Below the pieces are notes generated by a model that worked only from the letters and a program-made list of their open reading frames with translations, was not told the DNA's origin and searched no databases. The translations under genes and the position numbers were made by a program. Below are positions 16,781 to 25,028 of a stretch of 64,000 nt of DNA, piece after piece. Within the stretch, counting starts at the first letter, position 1. Every line of letters begins with the position of its first letter. Source of the stretch: Bradyrhizobium nivariense (GTDB lineage: Bacteria > Pseudomonadota > Alphaproteobacteria > Rhizobiales > Xanthobacteraceae); the NCBI RefSeq assembly GCF_029846715.1, contig NZ_JARVWW010000005.1, positions 124,001-188,000 on the forward strand, written 5' to 3'.

Positions 16781-17248
16781 ATGGCGGGTCCGCCACGCGC
16801 ACGCGATCCGCAATCGGTGCTGTTCGCCTGCGCGATGAACAGCGTGCGCTCGCCGATGGCCGAGAGCCTGCTGCGGCACATGTTTCCGCAAGGCCTCTAC
16901 GTGAAATCGGCCGGCGCCAGGCGCGGCGAGCTCGACCCGTTCGCGGTGTCCGTGATGGCTGAGCTCGGCCAGGACATCTCCACCCACAAGCCGCAGACCT
17001 TCGAGCAGCTGGAGGATTGGGAGGGGCTGAATTTCGACCTGATCATCACGCTGTCGCCGGAGGCGCACCACAAGGCCCTGGAGCTGACCCGGACGCTCGC
17101 CGCCGACGTGGAGTATTGGCCGACGCATGATCCCACCACCATCGAAGGCAGCCGCGACCAGAAGTTAGCTGCCTACCGCGAGGTCTGCGACCAGCTCCTG
17201 CTGCGCATCCGCCGGCGGTTTTCGAAGGTGGGCGCGGCAAGCGGGTAG
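16781..17248 (+). CDS. Low-molecular-weight protein-tyrosine-phosphatase family protein
   Basis: 155 residues. The P-loop CAMNSVRS fits C-x5-R-S, with Cys as nucleophile and Arg for phosphate binding, followed by PMAESLLRH. The general-acid Asp is in WPTHDPTT. Related arsenate reductases share this fold, but its place in the hisD-UPF0262 block points to the alphaproteobacterial phosphatase branch. Target unknown. Confidence 0.88.
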   Translation: MAGPPRARDPQSVLFACAMNSVRSPMAESLLRHMFPQGLYVKSAGARRGELDPFAVSVMAELGQDISTHKPQTFEQLEDWEGLNFDLIITLSPEAHHKALELTRTLAADVEYWPTHDPTTIEGSRDQKLAAYREVCDQLLLRIRRRFSKVGAASG

Positions 17249-17404
17249 CATGCGGCGCCCGTAACACCCGCGTCACAGATTGCAGGCACACGCGTCCTGT
17301 GCCCGTCGAATCAGTAAAGTCCGGGTTCCCGGGTTGTGAAATCAGCCCCCGTCCGATAGGTTCCGCGCGCAATTCACCCCCTGCTTCATCCCCCAAATCA
17401 CCTG

Positions 17405-18034
17405 ATGCTCGGCCGCCCCAAATTCGTTCTTGCCTCCGGTTCGCCGCGGCGCCTGTCGCTGCTCAACCAGGCCGGCATCGAGCCGGACGCGCTCCGGCCA
17501 GCCGACGTCGACGAGACGCCGAAGCGGGGCGAGCTGCCGCGCGCCTGCGCCAACCGGCTCGCGCGGGCCAAGGCCGATGCGGCGCTCAAATCGGTGCAGC
17601 TCGACGACGAGCTGCGCGGCGCCTTCATCCTCTCCGCCGACACGGTGGTGGCGGTCGGCCGCCGCATCCTGCCCAAGGCCAACCTGGTCGACGAGGCCGC
17701 GCAGTGCCTGCGGTTGCTGTCGGGCCGCAACCACCGCGTCTACACCGCGATCACTCTGGTGACGCCGCGCGAGGCCTTCCGCCAGCGCCTGGTCGAGACC
17801 CGGGTCCGCTTCAAACGCCTCTCGGAGGACGACATCCAGGCCTATATCGGCTCCGGCGAATGGCGCGGCAAAGCCGGCGGCTACGCCGTGCAGGGCATCG
17901 CCGGGTCGTTCGTGGTCAAGATGGTGGGGTCCTACACCAACGTGGTCGGCCTGCCGCTCTACGAGACCACCACGCTGCTCGGCGGCGAAGGTTTCCCGAT
18001 CCGCTTCGGCTGGCTCAACGCCACCGCCGTGTGA
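17405..18034 (+). CDS. Maf-family nucleoside triphosphate pyrophosphatase
   Basis: 209 residues. Hydrolyses nucleoside triphosphates such as dTTP/UTP or modified pyrimidines to the monophosphate (family knowledge). N-terminal phosphate loop [16 protein letters not shown], central [12 protein letters not shown] with the metal-binding Asp, and the C-terminal [13 protein letters not shown] segment. ATG 17405. In many alphaproteobacteria infA directly precedes maf; here only 156 bases separate maf from the phosphatase gene, and no IF-1 is present in them. Confidence 0.95.
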   Translation: MLGRPKFVLASGSPRRLSLLNQAGIEPDALRPADVDETPKRGELPRACANRLARAKADAALKSVQLDDELRGAFILSADTVVAVGRRILPKANLVDEAAQCLRLLSGRNHRVYTAITLVTPREAFRQRLVETRVRFKRLSEDDIQAYIGSGEWRGKAGGYAVQGIAGSFVVKMVGSYTNVVGLPLYETTTLLGGEGFPIRFGWLNATAV

Positions 18035-18200
18035 GCCGAAAAGCCGCTCCTGCAAAAATCTCGAAAACAACCCCATGCACAGTAGAATTGGCCCCGCGGG
18101 ACCTGGCCGGGACGCCTGCGCTTCCGCCGGAGGAACCGCTTTGGCGACAGATTCTTGAACTCCCTCACCCCGTTTAAGCTGTGCACCTTATGGACGACCA

Positions 18201-18371
18201 GTGAAAAAGCCCGCAAGCCCCCTCAAAACCTGCCCGATCTGCGGCAAGCCGCAGTCCGAGGCCACCCGCCCGTTCTGCTCCTCGCGCTGCCGCGACGTCG
18301 ACCTGAACCGCTGGCTGAAAGGCTCCTACGTCATCCCCGGCCGGGATGACGAGGCAGATGGAGAAGAATAA
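18201..18371 (+). CDS. yacG: DNA gyrase inhibitor YacG (zinc protein, 56 residues)
   Basis: Short gene from GTG 18201 to TAA 18371. [20 protein letters not shown], then [15 protein letters not shown] and SYVIPG: a CPIC/CSSRC four-cysteine zinc site followed by the conserved DVDLNRW helix, exactly the YacG pattern. It binds GyrB and inhibits DNA gyrase (E. coli knowledge). It follows maf, the usual alphaproteobacterial order, and precedes tRNA-Phe. Confidence 0.95.
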   Translation: MKKPASPLKTCPICGKPQSEATRPFCSSRCRDVDLNRWLKGSYVIPGRDDEADGEE

Positions 18372-18556
18372 CCCTGTTGTATCAATCGTTTAATTTCTCG
18401 AGGCGCCGCCGCGCGCCGTTCCATCCGAGCCACGCCCCGCCTTGTGCACAGCCGTGCCGCGCCCCGCGAAGCCATCGGCGAAGCGTGGGTGGACAGGCAG
18501 CCTTCAGCCCACTATAAACCGCCCGCTCGATGGGCCTTGGCCCCTCTTTGGAGCAC

Positions 18557-18632
18557 GCCCAGGTAGCTCAGTTGGTAGAGCATGCGACTGAAAATCGCAG
18601 TGTCGGTGGTTCGATTCCGCCCCTGGGCACCA
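18557..18632 (+). tRNA. tRNA-Phe (anticodon GAA)
   Basis: 76 bases with encoded CCA. The acceptor stem GCCCAGG pairs with CCTGGGC. D arm AGCTCAGTTGGTAGAGC, anticodon stem TGCGA/TCGCA around CTGAAAA (anticodon GAA), T loop GTTCGATTC. Its 3' end and the downstream flank recur at about 24930 and 31216. Confidence 0.98.
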
Positions 18633-18684
18633 AAACTACGCTTTTCCATGCGGCAGGCCGATCTTCTACGATCGCGTTCGATAG
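18621..18684 (+). repeat. att-like direct repeat, copy 1 (tRNA-Phe 3' end plus flank)
   Basis: The last 12 bases of tRNA-Phe and the next 11 (18621-18643, CCCTGGGCACCAAAACTACG then CTT) recur exactly at 31242-31264. The following 41 bases (from TTCCATGCGG at 18644) match copy 2 at 31 of 41 positions. Probable left junction (attL) of an integrated element. Confidence 0.7.
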
Positions 18685-18970
18685 TTGATCGGCGCGAACG
18701 GGCGGTATCACCTTCCGATCGCCCGCCGGTTGCGATGCCCAGAGCCGAACGGCGAAGTTGCACCGTGCCGTTCGTAGTCGCGGCTGCGCCGAGCGGCTTG
18801 GCCAGGGCGCACCGGCAACATTGGCTGACTGCGATCCAGCGCCTGTCTGGCCCTTCTCGTCGACGCAAAGCACGATCGCGTGCTCGGGCGGCGAGACGTA
18901 AAGCCGACGACGTCGCGCACCTTGGCGACAAAATCGGGTCCGTCGAGATGGCGATGCGAAAAGCCCGCTC
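18685..18970. other. Intergenic region downstream of tRNA-Phe, no gene seen
   Basis: Between the att-like repeat and the end of the TetR gene there is no ORF with family features. Short frames on both strands lack ribosome sites. An integrase gene, often found right after an occupied tRNA site, is not here. Confidence 0.5.
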
Positions 18971-19657
18971 TTATGACGGGTCTTCGTTCCTGCTGGCCCG
19001 CGTCGGCGTGCTGACCGAGCCAAGGCTGGCACTAGCTGATCGCCGTTCGCGAGACCGTTGAGGCACCACAGCGGCCGGCGCCAAAGGCCATGCCAGCATC
19101 GCAAGTTCGACCACTCGGCGAAGCTCTCCGGACGTAGCGCCCGCCTGCGGCAAGTTCATCGTCGCGTGCAATACGCCGAGGTAGTGCCACGACAGACCTT
19201 CGATGTCGGACGTCGGTGCCAATTCTTCGCTTGCAACCGCCTCGCGCAAGATTCCGCTGAGGATGGCGCGCTGGCCCATGAGTCCCTCGCGCGCGACTGC
19301 CCGACTCCCCGCCGGCAGATCGGCCATTTCGGTGCAGGAGCGAGCGAGCATGCAGCCGGCCGGGCGCGTCGTCTTGCCCTCTCTGGGCAGGAATTCGTGA
19401 AATAGAGCTTCGAGTTGTTGGCGCTTCGTGCCGGCTTGAACCGCGTTCATCCGCTTCAAGACGCGCTGCGAGTAGGTCGAAAGAACTTCCTGGAACAACC
19501 CGTCCTTGTCCCGAAATCGCTTGTACATGCTGGAGCGTGACAGACCCATCGCCGTCGTCAGTTCATCGATCGACGATGCTGCGTAACCGTGGCGCCAGAA
19601 GACCTCCATCGCGGCGCTGATCACGGTGCTGTCATCAAATTGGGGCCTTCCGCTCAT
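18971..19657 (-). CDS. TetR-family transcriptional regulator
   Basis: 228 residues from ATG 19657 (MSGRPQFDDSTVISAAMEVF). ATG 19675 adds six residues and would place the start 3 bases from the operator. The HTH is ASSIDELTTAMGLSRSSMYK. The C-terminal part (AGCMLARSCTEMADLPAG, SWHYLGVLHATMNLP) is the ligand domain of the AcrR-like group with C-terminal tetracyclin_repressor-like folds. Divergent from the NmrA-like reductase gene, with two 16-bp operators between them, so it most likely represses both. Confidence 0.9.
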   Translation of the reverse strand: MSGRPQFDDSTVISAAMEVFWRHGYAASSIDELTTAMGLSRSSMYKRFRDKDGLFQEVLSTYSQRVLKRMNAVQAGTKRQQLEALFHEFLPREGKTTRPAGCMLARSCTEMADLPAGSRAVAREGLMGQRAILSGILREAVASEELAPTSDIEGLSWHYLGVLHATMNLPQAGATSGELRRVVELAMLAWPLAPAAVVPQRSRERRSASASLGSVSTPTRASRNEDPS

Positions 19658-19677
19658 CGGATTCTCGCTTGACATCC

Positions 19678-19716
19678 TGGAACGATCGTTCCAAAAATGA
19701 TGGACTGATCGTTCCA
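19678..19716. promoter_or_regulatory. Two TetR operators in the tetR-nmrA gap
   Basis: TGGAACGATCGTTCCA at 19678-19693 is a perfect 16-base palindrome. TGGACTGATCGTTCCA at 19701-19716 matches it at 14 of 16 positions. Centres are 23 bases apart, a little over two helical turns, which suits two dimers binding near the same face. The second ends 20 bases before the NmrA-type start codon. Confidence 0.75.
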
Positions 19717-19735
19717 AGATACATAAGGATGCTCA

Positions 19736-20620
19736 ATGTTCAAGCCCTCCCAGCCAAGCCGGAGCCGCCCCCGGATCGCGATCGCTGGTGCCACAGGTCG
19801 CGTTGGATCCGCCCTGATCGCAAGCCTGGCATCCGAACCTCTCGATCTGGTGGCGCTGACCAGAAATCCAGATGCGGGACGCTTGCCCTCCGGCGTTGCT
19901 CTCGCGGCCGTGGACTTCGATATGCCGTCTATTCTCGACGACGCCCTGCGCGGCGCCGATCGGCTTTTTCTTGCCCACGGCACGTCACCTCGGCAGGTCG
20001 CCAACGAGATTGCACTGATCGACGCAGCTGTCGCCGCAGGCGTCAAACAAATCGTGAAATTGTCCGCGATGGGTCCGCCCTCACGGTTGCATCCAATGGA
20101 CTGGCACATGCAAATCGAGGCGCATCTCGCGACCGTCGACATCGGCTACACGGTCTTGCGGCCATCGAGCTTCGTCGACATCCTGGCGCGGGCCGCCGCT
20201 CAAGTGGCCGATGACTCATGGGGCGGCGCGGCGGGCAATGGAGTGGTCAACCTGATCGACACGCGCGATGTCGCCGATGCCGCGCGCGTTGCTCTTCTGG
20301 ACGATGCGCACCCAACCGCTCAGCGCGCCTATCACCTGACCGGGCCACGGGCAGTGAGCATGCCTGAGGTCGCCGAAGAAATATCGAAACTGCTTGGTCG
20401 GACCGTCACATATCAGCAGCGAAGCCCTGCGGAGCAGCGCGAGAAACTGCTCGCTTCGGGACTTAATGAGTTTGTTGCTGACTTGCTGCTCGGTTTGGAT
20501 CGCCTCTTTTCTCAGTCGGCGCTCGCTGAAACGACGTCAACGGTCAAGGAATTGACGGGCCACGAACCGCGGTCCGTCGCGGGTTGGCTGAGCGAAAATA
20601 TCTCGAAGTTCCGGAAGTAG
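19736..20620 (+). CDS. NmrA-family NAD(P)H-binding reductase
   Basis: 294 residues. RIAIAGATGRVGSALIASLA is the dinucleotide loop (GxxGxxG). Later blocks are GADRLFLAHGTSPRQ, QIVKLSAMGPPSRLHP, YTVLRPSSFVDIL and NLIDTRDVADAARVALL, a pattern typical of the NmrA/QOR2 atypical SDR group. These act as quinone or ene reductases or redox sensors. Divergent from, and probably controlled by, the TetR gene through the two operators upstream. First gene of the island segment after tRNA-Phe. Confidence 0.88.
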   Translation: MFKPSQPSRSRPRIAIAGATGRVGSALIASLASEPLDLVALTRNPDAGRLPSGVALAAVDFDMPSILDDALRGADRLFLAHGTSPRQVANEIALIDAAVAAGVKQIVKLSAMGPPSRLHPMDWHMQIEAHLATVDIGYTVLRPSSFVDILARAAAQVADDSWGGAAGNGVVNLIDTRDVADAARVALLDDAHPTAQRAYHLTGPRAVSMPEVAEEISKLLGRTVTYQQRSPAEQREKLLASGLNEFVADLLLGLDRLFSQSALAETTSTVKELTGHEPRSVAGWLSENISKFRK

Positions 20621-20765
20621 ACCAAAGTTCAGAAAGCGACACTTTGGGGGCCGCAAGGCCCTGAACCTTGATGTTGCAGCCTCTATGGATGAGTGGCGTC
20701 CATGACCATTAAGCTCCCTGGGCACCATTTCCGTGTGACAAGCGCCCGGTGCCCCCCGCTACGCC

Positions 20766-22517
20766 TCAACTCCCGTACAGATAGTTCGGCAGCCACAGCG
20801 TCATTCCGGGCCAGAGGTACATGATGACCATGCACAGGATGACGATCAGCATGTAGGGCATCATGCCGGCGAAGATCTGGTTGAGCGTGACATGCTTCGG
20901 TGAGACGCCCTTGAGGTAGAACGCTGACATCGCGACCGGCGGTGACAGGAACGCCGCCTGCAAGTTTACGAACACCAGCGTCCCCCATAGGATCGGGTCG
21001 ATGTTGAAGTGCTTCAGCATCGGCAGGAAGATCGGCACGAAGATGATGATGATCTCGGTCCATTCGAGCGGCCAGCCGAGCACGAAGATGATCGCCTGCG
21101 ACAGGAGCATGAACTGCACCGGTGTCATGTTGAGCGAGAGTACCCATCGCTCAAGCAGCGCCTGCCCGCCGAGAATTGCGAACACTGCCGAGAACAGCGC
21201 CGAGCCGACGAACAGCCAGCACACCATCGCGGTGGTCTTCGCGGTTAGAAACACCGCTTCCTTGGTACGCTTCCAGTCGAGCGTGCGGGCTTGCAGCGCC
21301 AGCAAGAATGCGCCAAAGGCGCCAACGGCGGCGGACTCGGTCGCGGTGCAGATTCCGAACAGGATTACGGCAAGCACGACGATGGTGAGAATGCCGAGCG
21401 GCATGGTCGACGAGGTCAGCAGTTTCACGACCGAGAGCCGCTCGGCGTTGAACCTCCAGTAGTAACGGACCTGCAACAGCGCGCAAACAGCCGTGATGCC
21501 CCAGAACCAGAGGTAGAATTCGAGTCCTGGCCCCAGTTCAGCGGGCGTGGCCTCGTTCGTAACCAGCTCTGGTGTGCCCAATTGCTGTACGCCGGTTACC
21601 GCGAGTTCGATGGCAGCCTGCTGGTGAATAACGACGTACCACCAGACGGTGGCCATCGTGCCGGCGACGATCATAAACGGCACCAGCGCGTAACCGAAGC
21701 TTGAGAGCAGCATCCAGTAGCTGACGGGACGGCCTTCCGCGTCGATTCGCCTCGCCTGCGACGGCGAGAGCAGCCCCTTGATCAGCGAAATCAGGATCGT
21801 TTGCGATCGATAGGTGTGCTCGAACTTCGACAGCCATGCCGGCACCGGAACCTTCGTTTGGTCCTCCGGCAATGGCGGTGCGATCTTCGGACTGATCATC
21901 GCCCAGGCGACTATGTAAATGAGATACAGGAACGACAGAAAGAAGCCCGGGAACATCGCCGCTGCGTACAGCTTGACGATCGACTGACCGGCGACCGCAG
22001 CATAGACGATGATCATGACCGACGGCGGAATCAGAATGCCGAGCGTGCCGCCCGCCGTGATGACGCCGGAGGCGAGCTTCACGTCGTATCCCGCCTTGAG
22101 CATGGGATTAAATGCGATGACGCCCATCAGCACCACCACCGCGCCGACAAGGCCGCTCGCGATCCCCCAAAACGTGCAGACGATCAGGGTCGCGACCGCA
22201 AGCGAAGCCGGCACGCGGCGGAACGCGAGCTGGATCGAGTAGAACATCTTGTCGACCAGTGCGCCGCGCTCCATCACATAGCCCATCAGCACGAACAGCG
22301 GGATGGAGATCAGGACGTCGTTGGTCATGGCGCCGTAGGTGCGCTCAACCATCAAATCGAACACGCGGTTGTCGGCCCAGGAATGCGTCGGATCATAGAA
22401 CGCGATGTAGCCAAACAATATGCCCAGGCCCATCAGCGTGAACGCTGTCGGGAAGCCCATCATGATCACAACCACGATGAGCGTGAGCATCAGGAGCCCG
22501 AGTGCCGGATCGCTCAT
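20766..22517 (-). CDS. TRAP transporter large permease subunit (DctM type), oversized
   Basis: 583 residues, inner membrane; forms the ion-coupled channel of a TRAP importer. The usual DctM is about 425 residues; the extra length is an insertion at about 215-375, with two added hydrophobic segments (around YWMLLSSFGYALVPFMIVAG and FYLWFWGITAVCALLQVRYY). Conserved parts are GFPTAFTLMGLGILFGY, LIPPSVMIIVYAAVAGQSI, GICTATESAAVGAFGA and PPVAMSAFYLKGV. The larger form is known in TRAP systems for mannitol/chloroaromatic-like or keto-acid substrates. Its start overlaps the end of dctQ by 4 bases. Confidence 0.93.
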   Translation of the reverse strand: MSDPALGLLMLTLIVVVIMMGFPTAFTLMGLGILFGYIAFYDPTHSWADNRVFDLMVERTYGAMTNDVLISIPLFVLMGYVMERGALVDKMFYSIQLAFRRVPASLAVATLIVCTFWGIASGLVGAVVVLMGVIAFNPMLKAGYDVKLASGVITAGGTLGILIPPSVMIIVYAAVAGQSIVKLYAAAMFPGFFLSFLYLIYIVAWAMISPKIAPPLPEDQTKVPVPAWLSKFEHTYRSQTILISLIKGLLSPSQARRIDAEGRPVSYWMLLSSFGYALVPFMIVAGTMATVWWYVVIHQQAAIELAVTGVQQLGTPELVTNEATPAELGPGLEFYLWFWGITAVCALLQVRYYWRFNAERLSVVKLLTSSTMPLGILTIVVLAVILFGICTATESAAVGAFGAFLLALQARTLDWKRTKEAVFLTAKTTAMVCWLFVGSALFSAVFAILGGQALLERWVLSLNMTPVQFMLLSQAIIFVLGWPLEWTEIIIIFVPIFLPMLKHFNIDPILWGTLVFVNLQAAFLSPPVAMSAFYLKGVSPKHVTLNQIFAGMMPYMLIVILCMVIMYLWPGMTLWLPNYLYGS

Positions 22518-23182
22518 GTGTTCAGGTCCCCGCCCATACCGCGCTGGCGCGCACTCTCGTCGATCTCATGCGCCCGCTCGATGGCGATTTTGCGCGACTC
22601 CTCATCGACATATTCGCTGTGGGCGAGCTGCTGCTCGATGACGTCGATCTCCGCGACGTCCCTCAGTCGGCTGGGCCATTCGCCGGTCTTCAGGCAGACG
22701 ACGCAACGCACGATCTCGGCGACGCCTTGCAGCATCACCAGCGCGCCGGCGATGGGGATCACGGATTTGAAGTGATAAACCGGCGGCCCATCTGCCGTCA
22801 CATTCGAATGCTCCGCGATCCGCCACGAGTCGGCAGCGTAGTCAAAGCCCGCGTAAATGAGGGCGGCGATACCAGGGATAAAAAAAGCCGCATACAGCAC
22901 GATGTCCAGCCACGCCTGCATGCGCGGTCGCATCGAGCTGTAAAGGAAGTCGCCGCGGACGTGGGCGTTCTGAGCCAGCGTGTAGGCGCCGCACAGCATA
23001 AACGCGCTTCCGTACAGCATGTTATCAAGATCGAAGATCCACGCCGTCGGCATGTTCATGATGTAGCGCTTGAACACTTCGACGCAGACGACGGCCATCA
23101 GCAAAATGATCAGCCAGGCGGCGGCCTTGCCGCACCACGTGCTGATTTCGTCAATGACAAGCAGAAATTTCTGGACGGTCAT
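22514..23182 (-). CDS. TRAP transporter small permease subunit (DctQ type)
   Basis: 222 residues with four membrane helices: KAAAWLIILLMAVVCVEVF, MLYGSAFMLCGAYTLAQNAH, LDIVLYAAFFIPGIAALIY and IPIAGALVMLQGVAEIVR. The NAHVRGDFLYSSM segment is the conserved DctQ loop. The C-terminal cytoplasmic tail is longer than usual (about 50 charged residues). It overlaps dctM by 4 bases and lies 90 bases after dctP in one operon. Confidence 0.92.
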   Translation of the reverse strand: MTVQKFLLVIDEISTWCGKAAAWLIILLMAVVCVEVFKRYIMNMPTAWIFDLDNMLYGSAFMLCGAYTLAQNAHVRGDFLYSSMRPRMQAWLDIVLYAAFFIPGIAALIYAGFDYAADSWRIAEHSNVTADGPPVYHFKSVIPIAGALVMLQGVAEIVRCVVCLKTGEWPSRLRDVAEIDVIEQQLAHSEYVDEESRKIAIERAHEIDESARQRGMGGDLNT

Positions 23183-23272
23183 TGGTCGCCGCCGATTAAT
23201 CCGAGGAAAGAATGAAATGACAAGGCGACCGTCCGGTCGCCGTCCCGAACGGTGCCTTGCCGATTCATGCCG

Positions 23273-24412
23273 TCAGGTCTTCTTTGCGGTCCCTTTCGGC
23301 CCGAAGTAGTAATCGAACGCCATCTTGCGGTTGACGACGGTGTCCTGTTCCCATTGCGTCGCCCGGCTGGCAAACGCGATCTGCGATTCGACGATTTCCT
23401 TGAACAACGGATTTGTCGCCGAGTACTTCTTCACGATATCATCGAAGATCTCGAGCTGCCGCTTGAGGACTGAATCCGGCGTCTTGTAGAATTTCACCTT
23501 GTCCTTGGTCTGCAACTCGACGTAGTCCTTCGAGTAGCGGTCGATCGCCTTCCATTGCATTTCTTGCGAAGCGGCGGTCACCGCATTGGCAATGATCGCC
23601 TTCATCTTGTCCGGAAGCGCGTCGTACTTGGCCTTGTTGAAGGTGATTTCGAGCTGCTCGGCGTTCTGGTGGTAGCTCTGCAGCATGCAGACCTTGGAGA
23701 CGTCGGCGAAACCAAGCAGGCGGTCCGACGAGGCATTGTTGAACTCGGCCGCATCGATCAGGCCGCGATCCATCGCCGATACGATTTCACCGCCGGGCAG
23801 CGCGTTGACCGCGGCGCCCATGGCGGTGAACATGTCGATGGAGATGCCGACTGTCCGGAATTTGATGCCTTTGAAGTCGTCGGCATTGGTGATCGGTTTC
23901 TTGAACCAACCGAGCGGCTGCGTCGCCATCGGACCGTAGGGGAACGAAACGACGTTCAGGCCGAGCGATGCGTACAGCTTGGCGAGAAGCTCCTTGCCGC
24001 CGCCCCACCTGTGCCAGGCGAGCAGCATGTTGGCGTCCATGGCGAAGCCCGGCCCCGAACCCCACAGCGCCAGCGCGTTCTGCTTGCCGTAGTGGTAGAC
24101 CAGCACGCCGTGGCCGCCGTCGAGCGTGCCTTTCGACACGGCATCGATCAGTCCGAACGCGGGCACCACGGCGCCGGCGGGAAGCACCTCGATCTTGAGG
24201 TCGCCGCCGGTCATGTCGTTGACCGTCTTGGCGTAGTCGAGTGCGTATTCGTGGAAGATATCCTTCGACGGCCATGTGCTCTGAAAGCGCATACTAACTG
24301 GGCCCTGCGCGCTAACGATCGTCGGCGCGGCTACCGTCGCGGCGGCTCCTGCAGCAATGACCTTGAGAAAGCGGCGGCGGCTGGAAGTGCCACCCTTGTT
24401 TGATTTGGTCAT
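23273..24412 (-). CDS. TRAP transporter substrate-binding protein (DctP type), Tat-exported
   Basis: 379 residues. The twin-arginine signal SSRRRFLKVIAAGAAATVAA ends near TIVSAQG; the mature protein begins PVSMRFQSTWPSKDIFHEYA. Conserved DctP features are VLPAGAVVPAFGLIDAVSKG, the substrate-carboxylate Arg region GIKFRTVGISIDMF, and LPGGEIVSAMDRGLIDAAEF. It resembles the mannitol/chloroaromatic and 2-oxo-acid (TakP-like) branch. First gene of the dctPQM operon. The substrate is likely a carboxylate, but cannot be named from the sequence. Confidence 0.93.
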   Translation of the reverse strand: MTKSNKGGTSSRRRFLKVIAAGAAATVAAPTIVSAQGPVSMRFQSTWPSKDIFHEYALDYAKTVNDMTGGDLKIEVLPAGAVVPAFGLIDAVSKGTLDGGHGVLVYHYGKQNALALWGSGPGFAMDANMLLAWHRWGGGKELLAKLYASLGLNVVSFPYGPMATQPLGWFKKPITNADDFKGIKFRTVGISIDMFTAMGAAVNALPGGEIVSAMDRGLIDAAEFNNASSDRLLGFADVSKVCMLQSYHQNAEQLEITFNKAKYDALPDKMKAIIANAVTAASQEMQWKAIDRYSKDYVELQTKDKVKFYKTPDSVLKRQLEIFDDIVKKYSATNPLFKEIVESQIAFASRATQWEQDTVVNRKMAFDYYFGPKGTAKKT

Positions 24413-24580
24413 GGTTTCCTCCTCCCTTTGGAATAGCGATCCCTTGCGGATCGGCCCCTTTTTTATTGGGAGAAGTCAAAGACTTGCGCCGGGGATTGGC
24501 AAGGAATCTTCGGGATGATGCGACGCTACGACGCGGATTGCGGTAATGACGCGCCGCACGAGGACCGGGCCGCGAAGCGT

Positions 24581-24889
24581 AGCTACTTTTCAGGAGAGCA
24601 GATCATCTGAATATTGAATGAGCCGACGTTTCTGTCGCCGATCTGCCGCAAGCATGGCGTCAGCGACACCAGCATCTACAAATGAAAAGCGAAGCTCGAC
24701 GGGATGGAGGTGTCGGAGGCCGAGCGGCTAAAGACGCTGGAGGACGTGAACGCGCGGCTGAAGCAGTTGCTGGCCGACGCGATGGACAATGCGGCCTTGA
24801 AGGACCTGCTGGAAGGCAGACTGCTGTTACGGCCAGGCCAAGATGAGATCCGCGCACGCGGTTCAGGCGTTGGTGCTAAAATTATATAG
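24581..24889 (+). mobile_element. Decayed IS3-family transposase OrfA remnant
   Basis: One frame reads FSGEQII, stop, ILNEPTFLSPICRKHGVSDT, SIYK, stop, KAKLDGMEVSEAERLKTLED and DNAALKDLL. This follows the well-known OrfA sequence of IS3-family elements: EEQIIGILKE, then CRKHGVSDASIYKWKAK and LKTLEDENAKLKKLLA. Two in-frame TGA codons (24608-24610 and 24683-24685) and one lost codon show it is dead. No OrfB and no terminal inverted repeats are visible. It sits just upstream of the second att-like repeat. Confidence 0.85.
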
Positions 24890-24929
24890 TTATTTCAATA
24901 GCATACGAGTTTTTGGCTTTATTCTGAAT

Positions 24930-24991
24930 GGCGCACCACAACTCACGATTTTCCACGCTTGAGCACGATCTTGCACGATTGCGTTCGCTAG
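24930..24991 (+). repeat. att-like direct repeat, copy 2 (degenerate)
   Basis: GGCGCACCACAACTCACGATTT resembles the tRNA-Phe end GGGCACCAAAACTACGCTTT. The next 41 bases (24951-24991, TTCCACGCTTGAGCACGATC onward) match copy 3 at 35 of 41 positions and copy 1 at 31 of 41. It divides the island into two segments of about 6.3 kb. Confidence 0.6.
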
Positions 24992-25028
24992 CGACGCGCG
25001 CGTTGAAGGATGGTTCGCGGACGCCGTC

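Noticed and set aside
18568..19104. Frames across and beyond tRNA-Phe on the minus strand
   Set aside because: They run antisense through the tRNA and continue into the island junction; no family features.
21801..22775. Frame antisense to dctM and dctQ
   Set aside because: Charged low-complexity product spanning the dctQ-dctM overlap; artefact of codon bias.
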